Shown here in pieces: positions 49,714-59,365 of a stretch of DNA of 64,000 nucleotides. Position 1 is the stretch's first letter; each line of letters begins with the position of its first letter. The notes below the pieces were generated by a model that was not told the origin of the DNA, did not search any database, and saw only the letters and a list, made by a program, of their open reading frames with translations. Location: contig JAQDNC010000007.1 in NCBI GenBank assembly GCA_027660625.1, positions 5,351-69,350 on the forward strand, in the 5' to 3' direction. Origin of the DNA: Coriobacteriaceae bacterium AM100-PB1-1D-6A (GTDB lineage Bacteria; Actinomycetota; Coriobacteriia; Coriobacteriales; Coriobacteriaceae). The translations under genes and the position numbers were made by a program.

Positions 49714-50955
49714 ATGGGACTCTTGAAAGCTGGATTGGGTGCTGCCGGCGGCGTCATGGCCGACCAGTGGAAGGAATTTATCTATTGCGAATCGATGCCC
49801 GCTGACGTCTTGGCCTGCAAGGGCAGCAAGCGCACCGGCGGCCGCAGCTCCAACACGCGCGGCGAGGACAACGTCATCTCCAACGGCTCCGTCATCGCCG
49901 TCAACGACGGCCAGGGCATGCTCGTGGTGCAAAACGGCAAAATCATCGAGGTTGCGCTGGAGCCTGGCGAGTTCGTCTTCGACACCGGCAGCGAGCCGAG
50001 CGTCTTTAGCGGCAACCTGGGCGACTCCATCAAGGAGACGTTCGCCAATATCGGCAGCCGCTTTACCTTTGGCGGCGACGCAGGCAAGGACCAGCGCGTC
50101 TACTTCATCAACACCAAGGAGATCATCGGTAACAAGTACGGCACCGCCTCGCCCGTGCCTTTCCGCGTGGTCGATAACAACATTGGCCTGGACGTCGACA
50201 TCTCCGTTCGCTGCAACGGCGAGTATTCGTACCGCATCACCAACCCGCTGCTGTTCTACACCAACGTGTGCGGCAACGTGACCGATAGCTACACGCGCGA
50301 TAAGATCGACAGCCAGCTTAAGTCCGAGCTGCTCACCGCCCTGCAGCCCGCCTTTGCCAAGATCTCGGAAATGGGCATTCGCTACAGCGCCATCCCCGGT
50401 CACACCACCGAGCTCGCCCGCGCGCTCAACGAGGTCCTCTCGGCCGACTGGCGCGACCTGCGCGGTGTCGAGATCGTGAGCTTTGGCGTCAACTCCATCG
50501 CCGCTTCGCAAGAAGACGAGCAGATGATCAAGGACCTGCAGAAGGCCGCGGTCATGCGCGATCCCACCATGGCGGCCGCCAACATCGCCAGCGCCCAGAG
50601 CGATGCGATGCGCGCGGCAGCCGCCAACCCCAACGGCGCGATGGCCGGCTTTATGGGCATGGGCATGGCAGGTGGCATGGGCGGCATGAATGCCAGTCAG
50701 CTGTTCGCCGCCGGCCAGGCACAGCAGCAGGCTGCCCCGCAGCCGTCTCCGGCTCCCGCCCCCGCACCGGCACCCGCTGCCGCACCTGCGGCCGGCGCAT
50801 GGACCTGCAGCTGCGGCGCCACCAACACCGGCAAGTTCTGCTCCGAGTGCGGCAGCCCCGCACCCACCCCGGCACCGGCCAAGTGGTTCTGCCCCAACTG
50901 CGGTAGCGAAAACGGCGGCAAGTTCTGCAGCAACTGCGGAACACCCAGGCCCTAA
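49714..50955 (+). CDS. SPFH-domain protein with C-terminal double zinc ribbon (YdjI-like)
   Basis: A 413-residue SPFH/Band 7-like protein of the virion-core/YdjI type. The SPFH domain spans about 20-300 (from ADQWKEFIYCESMPADVL to YSAIPGHTTELARALNEVL), followed by a Met/Gly-rich stretch, a Pro/Ala linker and two zinc ribbons (CSCGATNTGKFCSECG and CPNCGSENGGKFCSNCG). Such proteins oligomerise at membranes and are linked to stress and microdomain formation. It follows the zinc-ribbon membrane protein by 48 bases, with GAAAGGAAG before the ATG. A GC-rich hairpin lies just after it. Confidence 0.87.
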   Translation: MGLLKAGLGAAGGVMADQWKEFIYCESMPADVLACKGSKRTGGRSSNTRGEDNVISNGSVIAVNDGQGMLVVQNGKIIEVALEPGEFVFDTGSEPSVFSGNLGDSIKETFANIGSRFTFGGDAGKDQRVYFINTKEIIGNKYGTASPVPFRVVDNNIGLDVDISVRCNGEYSYRITNPLLFYTNVCGNVTDSYTRDKIDSQLKSELLTALQPAFAKISEMGIRYSAIPGHTTELARALNEVLSADWRDLRGVEIVSFGVNSIAASQEDEQMIKDLQKAAVMRDPTMAAANIASAQSDAMRAAAANPNGAMAGFMGMGMAGGMGGMNASQLFAAGQAQQQAAPQPSPAPAPAPAPAAAPAAGAWTCSCGATNTGKFCSECGSPAPTPAPAKWFCPNCGSENGGKFCSNCGTPRP

Positions 50956-50974
50956 CCCCTTTATCTGGTAATTG

Positions 50975-50996
50975 GCGGGGGTTCCGCCACCCCCGC
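50975..50996 (+). terminator. Hairpin after the SPFH gene
   Basis: GCGGGGGT pairs with ACCCCCGC around TCCGCC, followed by ATTTGCTTCT. The weak T-tract suggests partial termination before the lipoprotein gene. Confidence 0.55.
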
Positions 50997-51035
50997 ATTT
51001 GCTTCTATGGGTTTCGTTCGATAAAGGAGGACACC

Positions 51036-51878
51036 ATGAAGACAACGTTCAAAAAGTCCGTACTCGCATTCCTGACATGCGTCCTGGCGCTCGCCTTTGC
51101 CCTGACGGGCTGCAGCGGCGGCGGCAAGGACCCCAAGGCCAACTTCGTCGGCAGCTGGCAGTACTCGGGTGGAACCTTGGACGGCGAAGAGCTCACCGAT
51201 GAGTACATGGATATGCTCAAGGAGTGGGGCCTCAACTGTATCCTGATCCTCGACGAAGACGGCACGGGCGTCCTCGACATGTTCCTTGAGGTCGCCGACC
51301 TGAAATGGGAGGCCAAGGACGCCACCACCGTAACGATTACCGCCGAAGATGAGTCGCACGACCTGAAGCTCAAGGACGACAAGCTCGTCCTCGAGGTGGA
51401 AGGCGACAAGCTTATCTTTACGAAGTCCGACAAGGATCTGTCCGGTACGGTGAAGAAGGATCGCGAGAACGCCGAGAAGGAAGAAGAGATCGATGAGGCC
51501 GTCGAAGACGACGACGTCCAGAGCATCGAAATCTCCCCCGCCGTCACCGTCGCCGATGACGACCTGTGCACCATCACCATCACCGAGAAGTTCAAGGACG
51601 ACTGGGGCGACATCGGATTTGTCGTCAACATCACCAACAAGAGCGACAAGGACCTGACCTTCTACGCTCCTTCCGGCAAGACCAACGTCAACGGCACCAT
51701 GAAGGAACCCTGGTTCTCGGCTCACCTGATGCCCGGCACCAACGCCACCGAGGAATTCACGTTCTCGAGCGGCGAGCTTGACAGCCTTGACGACCTCGTC
51801 AATACGACCATCGGCATCGACGCCTACCTGACCGATTCCTACGAGGACGTCGCCTCCTACAGCGCAACCCTCGCGTAA
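51036..51878 (+). CDS. Acidic lipoprotein, DUF5067-like C-terminal domain
   Basis: A 280-residue lipoprotein with signal peptide and lipobox LTGC (Cys26), AAAGGAGG before the ATG, a first domain resembling a small calycin-like fold (FVGSWQYSGGTLDG ... LILDEDGTGVLDM), a very acidic helix (DRENAEKEEEIDEAVEDDD) and a second beta domain (FKDDWGDIGFVVNITNKSDKDLTFYAP ... FSSGELDSLDDL) like those of telomeric-repeat-type or DUF5067 lipoproteins. It follows the SPFH gene by 80 bases and may be the outer part of the same system, but could be separately transcribed. Confidence 0.8.
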   Translation: MKTTFKKSVLAFLTCVLALAFALTGCSGGGKDPKANFVGSWQYSGGTLDGEELTDEYMDMLKEWGLNCILILDEDGTGVLDMFLEVADLKWEAKDATTVTITAEDESHDLKLKDDKLVLEVEGDKLIFTKSDKDLSGTVKKDRENAEKEEEIDEAVEDDDVQSIEISPAVTVADDDLCTITITEKFKDDWGDIGFVVNITNKSDKDLTFYAPSGKTNVNGTMKEPWFSAHLMPGTNATEEFTFSSGELDSLDDLVNTTIGIDAYLTDSYEDVASYSATLA

Positions 51879-51928
51879 CGGCACGTAACATCAGCCGCGG
51901 ATTGGCGGACACATCCGCGCACTTGCCA

Positions 51929-51963
51929 GGCGGGGCCGCAGGAGATAATCCTGCGGCCCCGCC
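51929..51963 (+). terminator. Terminator after the lipoprotein gene
   Basis: A perfect 15-bp stem, GGCGGGGCCGCAGGA with TCCTGCGGCCCCGCC, loop GATAA, followed by GCTTTAT. Confidence 0.85.
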
Positions 51964-51994
51964 GCTTTATGCCGACAGCACTGCCCATACAAGC

Positions 51995-52035
51995 AGGCCG
52001 CCCGCCGTTTTCTGATGCAAAACGGCGGGCGGCCT
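51995..52035. terminator. Bidirectional terminator between convergent units
   Basis: A 17-bp stem, AGGCCGCCCGCCGTTTT with AAAACGGCGGGCGGCCT, in the gap between the lipoprotein gene and the response-regulator operon. Its inner A/T pairs can serve as the U-tract in both directions. Confidence 0.8.
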
Positions 52036-52068
52036 ATCTTTGGCGTTGGAGCATGGGCGGCGCACCGA

Positions 52069-52692
52069 CTACGGGCGCTCCATATTGGGGACGATGCTGC
52101 CCTCGGTCACCGCATGCACGGCCAGGCGCATGATGTTGTCGTAGCCGGTCTTGCTTAGGATCTCCGAGATGCGGCGCTTGATGGTGCCCTCGCTCATAAA
52201 CAGCTCGGCCGCGATCTCGCGGCGGCTCTTGCCCTCGCAGGCAAGGCGCAAAATCGACAGCTCGACATCGTCGAGCGCCGCCGTACCCGAAAAAATGCTC
52301 TCGGGCGGCTTGGGAAACGTGCAATAGCCCGCCAGCGTGGAGCGCATCACGGCGAACAGCTCGTCGATACCGACGTTCTTGTACACAAAGCTATCGACGC
52401 CCGCCTCGCGGGCCTGATCGACAAAGGTGATCTCGGGCATGCCGGTCATGATAATGATGCGGCACTCGGGCAGCTGCTCCTTGATGCGCGCCGCCGCCAC
52501 GATGCCGTTGGAATCATGCTCGGTGCATACGTCCATCAGTATCATGTCCGGGCGCTCCCTGAGCGCGACACCCAAGGCCTCGGAGGCATCGGCGATTGCG
52601 GAAACAACGGCCATATCGGGCTGGTCGCCAACGGAGCGCGCCAGGCTCTCGCGCAGGATGGCCTGGTCTTCGACTATAAGGACGCGGATCAT
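52069..52692 (-). CDS. NarL/FixJ-type response regulator
   Basis: A 207-residue response regulator: receiver domain (1-120) with D9/D54 (IVEDQ, ILMDVCTEHD) and a LuxR-type helix-turn-helix at about 140-200 (LDDVELSILRLACEGKSRREIAAELFMSEGTIKRRISEIL). Its ATG overlaps the histidine kinase stop by four bases. Third gene of an operon with a 7TM sensor-like protein and the kinase. The receiver K lies in VYKNVG. Confidence 0.94.
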   Translation of the reverse strand: MIRVLIVEDQAILRESLARSVGDQPDMAVVSAIADASEALGVALRERPDMILMDVCTEHDSNGIVAAARIKEQLPECRIIIMTGMPEITFVDQAREAGVDSFVYKNVGIDELFAVMRSTLAGYCTFPKPPESIFSGTAALDDVELSILRLACEGKSRREIAAELFMSEGTIKRRISEILSKTGYDNIMRLAVHAVTEGSIVPNMERP

Positions 52693-54188
52693 GAGCTTCT
52701 CCTTTGGACCGTGGCGTTGGAAGCGAGCGGGATGGATACCGTAAGCGTAAAGGGTGGGGCGGCGTGGACCTCTAGGCTGCCACCCAGATCTTGCGCGACA
52801 TGCCTCATACCTGGGATACCCGTTCCCTCGCGATACGATACGGGGGCCGGGGACCCGTCGTTAGAAATCGTCATGCGCGCGACGGCGTCAGCATCCGTCC
52901 CCTCCTGCCACAGGCGTACATGGACCCGATGCGCCTGCGCATGCTTGGTGGCATTGATCGAGGCCTCGCGAATGATCTGCAAAAATGCGACGGCGACACG
53001 CGCGTCCTCAGGCAGCGCGCCCTCAACATCGATCTGCACACTCACCAGGCCAAAAGCATGGACGATATCACCCAGCTGCTCTGCAGGCTCGCTAGCACCG
53101 CCACTGCGCAAATCGGCGGCGATTGAACGCAGCAACGGGTCAATCTGCTCGAGCGACTCATCGTCCAGACGTCCCTCCTCCAAATAGCGATGAAGAATGG
53201 ACAGGCGCTGCCCGATCACGTCGTGCACGCGGGCACGCATACGTAGGTAGGCCGCATTGTCGGCAACCTTTTTAACTTCTTCGATCTGGGCCTGGAGCTC
53301 TTGGCCCGCAAGCTCAAGCAGGTGGTTGGCTTGCGCCAGGCGGTCGTAGGCGTGTGCGTATTCCGTCACGTCCAAGCCGATAATGCGCTCAAAGAGGCGG
53401 CCCGAAACCATAACCTCATCGTGCACAAATAGGCGAATCTCGGCGGGAGAAATCTCGATCACGGCGCGAGCATCACCAAAACGATCCAAGTTAATCCGCA
53501 CACGGTTCCTACTGCTTTCGGGCATTTGCATGCTAAGTTTGCGCAGGTCGTTCCATGTGCCGCTCATGTCACCTAGATCGGTGGGCATATGAAGTTCCAC
53601 CAGGTTTTTGCGCATGCAGCGGTTCATGAGCAGCGGACGGCCCCTCGGGTCCAGATACAGGATGCCCACGGGAATCACGTTGATGGTCTCGATCGTCGAG
53701 AACGCGGTGATATCCTCCTGGCGGTTACGGACGTCCATCAAGAGCGCCGCGATGGAGCGGAACAGGAAGAACGCTCCCTCTGCGATAAGGACAACGGTCC
53801 ACGCCGAGCCCATGGCAAAAACCACCGGCGGTGTAACGGCGACAACAAGCAGCAGCTCGACCAGCATGACGGGGCGACGATAGCGCACCATAAGCACCAC
53901 GCCATAGGCAAAAATCGCGGCATTGAGCCACAGCACTCCGCCCATTGCCCTGGCGCAAACGTCAAGCGGCGCCACCAGATACGAGCCAGACGACGCGAAT
54001 AAGATGAGCGCCGAAATCATCAGGTGAAGCACAAGACTCGCCTCGTAGGCGCAAATCACCTTACGGTTATAGGACGAGCGGCGCGATGCGATGAGCGGGA
54101 CGTGGATCGTCTGCAGACACGCAGTCAGGGCAAAGACAACATCGAGCGCAACGATTTGGGGAAGGATGAGCGAAATCTGCATCGTCAC
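52689..54188 (-). CDS. Sensor histidine kinase, HisKA_3 type
   Basis: A 499-residue membrane kinase with about six transmembrane helices in residues 5-150, a PAS-like domain (about 160-285), a coiled coil, and a NarX/DesK-type dimerisation helix with the acceptor His in RVHDVIGQRLSILHRYL. The ATPase domain has IIREASINATKHAQAHRV (N-box) and GTGIPGMRHVAQDLGG (G-box). GTG start at 54188 overlaps the upstream stop by four bases; an ATG two codons later is the alternative. It pairs with the NarL-type regulator that follows. Confidence 0.92.
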   Translation of the reverse strand: MTMQISLILPQIVALDVVFALTACLQTIHVPLIASRRSSYNRKVICAYEASLVLHLMISALILFASSGSYLVAPLDVCARAMGGVLWLNAAIFAYGVVLMVRYRRPVMLVELLLVVAVTPPVVFAMGSAWTVVLIAEGAFFLFRSIAALLMDVRNRQEDITAFSTIETINVIPVGILYLDPRGRPLLMNRCMRKNLVELHMPTDLGDMSGTWNDLRKLSMQMPESSRNRVRINLDRFGDARAVIEISPAEIRLFVHDEVMVSGRLFERIIGLDVTEYAHAYDRLAQANHLLELAGQELQAQIEEVKKVADNAAYLRMRARVHDVIGQRLSILHRYLEEGRLDDESLEQIDPLLRSIAADLRSGGASEPAEQLGDIVHAFGLVSVQIDVEGALPEDARVAVAFLQIIREASINATKHAQAHRVHVRLWQEGTDADAVARMTISNDGSPAPVSYREGTGIPGMRHVAQDLGGSLEVHAAPPFTLTVSIPLASNATVQRRSS

Positions 54189-56068
54189 TCACCCGCCCTC
54201 GGCATCAAGACGATCATGCGCAGCTGGCCGGGCTCGCCCTCAAGGCGATATGCCACGTTGCGCCCTTGCAAAGCGCTTTCGAGCTCTTGCGCAGCGGGCG
54301 TCTGCGAAAGATCTGCATCATCGTTGGAAAAAAGCGTGGCGCGCAGCTCGACACTGCATCGGTCATGGTCGCCCAAGTGATACATAAGCGCCGGATGGTC
54401 GGTGGTGTAGGCAAAAAACGCAAAGTCATACACGCAGTCGTACAGGGCGCTTACCGTACTGGCATGCATCGGGCGCCGTATGGCGATAATCGAGGCGCAA
54501 TCGATATCGATGGTGCGCAGGTCGCTTGCGAGCTCGTTGGCAATGAGCTGGATGCGGTCTCGATCAAAACCGCTCTCCCCGTGCTGTGCCAACGTGAGCG
54601 ACCCCTTGCGCTTGCAATAGGCGACGAGCATCTTGGCGCGCTGCAGCATGCGGTAACGCTCGTGCGAAGACGCTTCGTCGGTCAACGGCGGCAGCGAGCT
54701 CAGCAGGTCGTACATCCCTTCGAGCGCGCGGGCAAGCGCTTGGTCCACGTCTTGGACCAGCAAGGTCTCGGCCTCTTGATCTGCCAAATGCGTCTTAAGG
54801 TCGTAGTCGGCGGCGAGCAGCTCGTTTTGACGCTGCAGCTCCATGCGACGATGTGCCAGTTCACGGTTAAGCTCGTTGAGCTCCGACACGTCTTGGGCAA
54901 GCAGGGCCGATCCGCCCAGCAGTGGAAAGGCACGGTACATCACATCGGGATCGGACGCCACGGCAAAGGCATGGGCGCGGCCGTGCTCCTGGGTCCGCAA
55001 CTCCTCGCACACGCCTACCGGCATTGGCTTTGACACCGGCGTGGCATAGACTTCCTGCAGGTCGCGCGTTAGAACTTTGAGGTCAAGCGGTAAGGTGTCG
55101 AAGATGCCGGCGATGTCGTGATACGACGGAATGACACCGCAATCGAGACAGATTTCCATCGCCACCACGCACAGGACGCAATAGACGAGCGAAAAGTTGA
55201 GCCTCCATGCCCAGGGCACGCGCAGAGCATACGAGACGGCAAAGAATGCGCCGCCCAGTAGTACGAGCGCCGCCGTGCCCGAGAAACGCTGGATGCGAAA
55301 GGAAGAGGACCGACCAACCAGGATAAAAAAGGCCACGAAGTCAAAGGCCGTCCACACGAGGACGGCGAAATAACCCCAGCCGTACGTGTAATCGTTGCTC
55401 CAGGTGTCGCTTGTGCGATCAAAGCGGAAGACCTGCTGATGAAAATCGTTGGTGAGCACAAATCCGATAAGCAGGATGGCCGCAATCCACAGCGCAGCGC
55501 AGTAGCGGCGACCCAGGCGGTGTTGTTCCAGGCCCGCAAGGCGCAGGCCGCAGAGCTGGTAGAGCAGCGGAATGAGCGTCATGGGCACGTAGTACAGATA
55601 CCACAGCACGGTGGCATAGAACGGCGTGAACGACTTGTACTTGAGAATGACTTCGATCATCCACAGGGCGCAGATGGTGGCGACGGCAACAAGGCGGCGA
55701 CGCAACACATAGTCCAAACAGCGCAGATAGACCGATACGCCCCAGATCGAAAATACAATTGCGGCGACAAGCAGCGGGAGAGAGCTCGAATGGGCGAGCG
55801 CATCCACGACCTCTTCGGACACCTTGCTATAGGCGGGCACGGCGTTAGAAAGTTTGGGGTCGAAGGCGAACAGCGCCGGCAAGACCGCCAAAAGCATGAG
55901 GAACAGCGCGGTGATGGCGCCGGCGATAGCAAAGACGCGATGACGGTACACCTGATGTGTTATGCCAACAAGGAATCGCGGCATGGCGAAGAGCCTGCCA
56001 CCCCTGGGATCCGCAACTGGCGCGGTCCGGGCGGCCGCGTGGCCGATATGTCGCTCGCGGGTACCCAT
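54185..56068 (-). CDS. 7TM sensor-like protein without a recognisable kinase core
   Basis: A 627-residue membrane protein with about eight to nine hydrophobic segments in the first 330 residues, like the histidine-kinase 7TM N-terminal region, then a linker, a coiled coil (LNELNRELAHRRMELQRQNELLAADY) and a C-terminal domain with YRMLQRAKMLVAYCKRKGSLTLAQ. I find no clear H-box, N-box or G-box, so it may be a degenerate kinase or co-sensor that feeds the kinase encoded next (overlap of four bases). Start taken at the ATG at 56068 after AAAGGGACT; earlier starts at 56137 and nearby are possible. First gene of the operon. Confidence 0.7.
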   Translation of the reverse strand: MGTRERHIGHAAARTAPVADPRGGRLFAMPRFLVGITHQVYRHRVFAIAGAITALFLMLLAVLPALFAFDPKLSNAVPAYSKVSEEVVDALAHSSSLPLLVAAIVFSIWGVSVYLRCLDYVLRRRLVAVATICALWMIEVILKYKSFTPFYATVLWYLYYVPMTLIPLLYQLCGLRLAGLEQHRLGRRYCAALWIAAILLIGFVLTNDFHQQVFRFDRTSDTWSNDYTYGWGYFAVLVWTAFDFVAFFILVGRSSSFRIQRFSGTAALVLLGGAFFAVSYALRVPWAWRLNFSLVYCVLCVVAMEICLDCGVIPSYHDIAGIFDTLPLDLKVLTRDLQEVYATPVSKPMPVGVCEELRTQEHGRAHAFAVASDPDVMYRAFPLLGGSALLAQDVSELNELNRELAHRRMELQRQNELLAADYDLKTHLADQEAETLLVQDVDQALARALEGMYDLLSSLPPLTDEASSHERYRMLQRAKMLVAYCKRKGSLTLAQHGESGFDRDRIQLIANELASDLRTIDIDCASIIAIRRPMHASTVSALYDCVYDFAFFAYTTDHPALMYHLGDHDRCSVELRATLFSNDDADLSQTPAAQELESALQGRNVAYRLEGEPGQLRMIVLMPRAGE

Positions 56069-56210
56069 AGTCCCTTTAGTGTACCGACAGATGGGCCGAA
56101 AAAGCGGGCCGCATGTCCCAAAATCCGCAGACGGCAAGGTGCCCAGTGAGCATTAACTGCTCGCCGGGCGCCTTGATTAGGAGACTCTGAAGTTGAGTGT
56201 CTCAGCTTCC

Positions 56211-57644
<1,434 letters not shown>

Positions 57645-57793
57645 TCAATCCTTTCGCACGCTGTTGTCATAGGCTCAGTATCCCTGCAAACAACGCGCCG
57701 CTCAACGGCAACGGCGCAGGCCGATACTTCTTTTCGCGTGCAGGCGCCCGGCAACCGCCCCGTCTGACACTTTTTGATACCCGCCTGCCCAAT

Positions 57794-57827
57794 CCACCAC
57801 AAAGGGGACAGGCACCTTTGTGGCGGC
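57794..57827. repeat. Family C hairpin, copy 6
   Basis: Arms CCACCACAAAGG and CCTTTGTGGCGG around GGACAGGCA, in the same orientation as copies 1-3. Just before a two-unit family B array. Confidence 0.75.
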
Positions 57828-57840
57828 TTGGGCCCGGTTT

Positions 57841-57977
57841 GTCTCGATCTGTAACATCTAGACCGCCAAAATCGGGCCTGGTGTTACAGATCGAGATTTT
57901 CGGGCGGCCCTCTACGGTTTGTCTCGATCTGTAACAGGTAGAGACGATTTAGCCCGTTAGATGTTACAAATCGAGAC
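57841..57977. repeat. Array of two family B hairpins, 80 bp apart
   Basis: Units start at 57841 and 57921, exactly 80 bp apart, as in the other arrays. Arms GTCTCGATCTGTAACATCTAG and GTGTTACAGATCGAGA, loops variable. It ends nine bases from the stop of the DUF4867 gene. With copy 6 of family C it occupies most of the 344-base gap after the beta-glucosidase. Confidence 0.85.
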
Positions 57978-57985
57978 AGAAGATT

Positions 57986-58630
57986 CTAGTCGCAGGCGAT
58001 GTCGAGGTTCTTTCCGGTGAGGCCTACGTAGCCGCCCTCGGCAGCTTTGGGGCTGTCAGCATGGCAGAGAACCCACTTGTCAGCCTTCCAATAGCAGTAG
58101 CTGTCACCGGCGGCAGGCATGTCGGTTGCGGCCTCGGGACGCGGACCGTTGGTGCCGGCGGGCAGCGCCACCATCACCTGGAAGCCGCCGTCGTCGACCA
58201 TGCACGGCGTGTAGTGAAGCGTGGTGTTGAAAACCTCGACGACCTTGCCGGCCGGCACGCGGAACGCCTTGACGCACGCGGTGTCGAGCTTGCCGTCCTC
58301 GATCTCCCAACGATGCGCCACGAGCAGGATAAAGTCGCGCGCGCCCAAGTTGAACTCGCTGGCACGATGATACTCCAGGCAGTTGAGACGCGTGTTGTGG
58401 CCGTTGCACCAGCCGAACTGGAAGGGACGGCCACCGTACATGAGAAAGCCCAGCTTATCGGCATCCTTGACGCCCTCGAGCTCCGGCGCACTTGCTACGT
58501 ACTTGCTGCCCTCGGGAATGGGCGTGGCAGAAAGCGCCTCGAGCACAGGCGACGTGAGCTCGGACGGAACGTTATCCCAAACGTTGCCATAGGACTTGAA
58601 CTCGGAATCCTCGACAGAATAGATATGCAT
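57986..58630 (-). CDS. DUF4867 family protein (cupin-like)
   Basis: A 214-residue soluble protein that matches my recollection of DUF4867, found near carbohydrate-use genes of Firmicutes and Coriobacteriia. The central RLNCLEYHRASEFNLGARDFILLVAHRWEI and VVEVFNTTLHYTPCMVDDGGFQVMVALP carry regularly placed His and Glu, suggesting a metal-binding cupin-type barrel and possibly sugar isomerase activity, unproven. AGGAG lies five bases before the ATG at 58630. Transcribed alone between two repeat/terminator regions. Confidence 0.7.
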   Translation of the reverse strand: MHIYSVEDSEFKSYGNVWDNVPSELTSPVLEALSATPIPEGSKYVASAPELEGVKDADKLGFLMYGGRPFQFGWCNGHNTRLNCLEYHRASEFNLGARDFILLVAHRWEIEDGKLDTACVKAFRVPAGKVVEVFNTTLHYTPCMVDDGGFQVMVALPAGTNGPRPEAATDMPAAGDSYCYWKADKWVLCHADSPKAAEGGYVGLTGKNLDIACD

Positions 58631-58716
58631 GTTCACTCCTGTTCGTTTATGTGACAGTATGAACATTCTAGAACAAACATGAGCGATTTTGAACGCTCGT
58701 CCCGACTACTCAACAA

Positions 58717-58746
58717 AAAGGCGCCCCCGCATAAGCGAAGGCGCCC
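58717..58746 (-). terminator. Terminator of luxS
   Basis: On the minus strand GGGCGCC...GGCGCC with inner CGC/GCG pairs is followed by TTTTTGTTG. It starts 29 bases after the luxS stop. Confidence 0.8.
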
Positions 58747-58774
58747 AATGCGCACGTTTTAGGCGATAAAGCCC

Positions 58775-59263
58775 TTACGCCTGCTGATAATGCAGGTGCT
58801 TCTCGTCGATATCGGCCAGATCGCGGTCGAGGTAGCGGCGCGCGAGCCAGTTAGCCATGGGAAGGTTCTGGTCCAGGTAGTTGCCGCACTCCTCGGGAGC
58901 GGCACCGGGGACATCGCCCTCGAAGTCGGCGACAAACTCAAACAGCTCGCGCACGAGCGGCAAGATCTCCTCGCTCGTCAGCTCGCCAAACACGATGAGG
59001 TAAAAGCCCGTGCGGCAGCCCATGGGGCCAAAGTAGACAATGCGGCTCGACCACTCGGCATGGTTGCGAAGGAACGTCGCGCCCAGGTGCTCGATGGTGT
59101 GGCACTCGGCCGTGTTCATGACCGGCTCCTTGTTGGGCGTGGTCAGGCGCAGGTCAAACGTGGTGACGGCAGCACCGGTCGCCGGATCGCGGTCGATGCG
59201 GCTCACATACACGCCGGGCTCAAGTAGCAGATGATCAACGGAAAAGCTGGCGATGCGCTCCAT
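58775..59263 (-). CDS. luxS: S-ribosylhomocysteine lyase
   Basis: A 162-residue metalloenzyme that cleaves S-ribosylhomocysteine to homocysteine and the AI-2 precursor DPD. Metal ligands H55 and H59 (HTIEH) and C126 (EECGNY) are present, as is catalytic C83 (MGCRTGFYL). It detoxifies the methyl cycle and makes the AI-2 signal. GAGAGGATTTGCC before the ATG. The next gene upstream, a nucleoside hydrolase, is separated by a strong hairpin. Confidence 0.97.
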   Translation of the reverse strand: MERIASFSVDHLLLEPGVYVSRIDRDPATGAAVTTFDLRLTTPNKEPVMNTAECHTIEHLGATFLRNHAEWSSRIVYFGPMGCRTGFYLIVFGELTSEEILPLVRELFEFVADFEGDVPGAAPEECGNYLDQNLPMANWLARRYLDRDLADIDEKHLHYQQA

Positions 59264-59286
59264 GGCAAATCCTCTCGGTAGTCAAA

Positions 59287-59356
59287 TTGGGACGGGGCTC
59301 TTTTAGCTGGTTCGAATGGCCGCACCAATCATACCAGCCAAAAAGCCCCGTCCCAA
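59287..59356 (-). terminator. Long hairpin between nucleoside hydrolase and luxS
   Basis: TTGGGACGGGGCT (59287-59299) pairs with AGCCCCGTCCCAA (59344-59356), with an inner TAGCTGGT/ACCAGCCA. On the minus strand it is followed by ATTTGAC. It likely ends the ribokinase-nucleoside hydrolase unit. Confidence 0.75.
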
Positions 59357-59365
59357 AAAGACAAC

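Noticed and set aside
48691..51045. 784-codon minus-strand frame opposite the zinc-ribbon and SPFH genes
   Set aside because: Runs across two real genes and the gap between them; antisense shadow.
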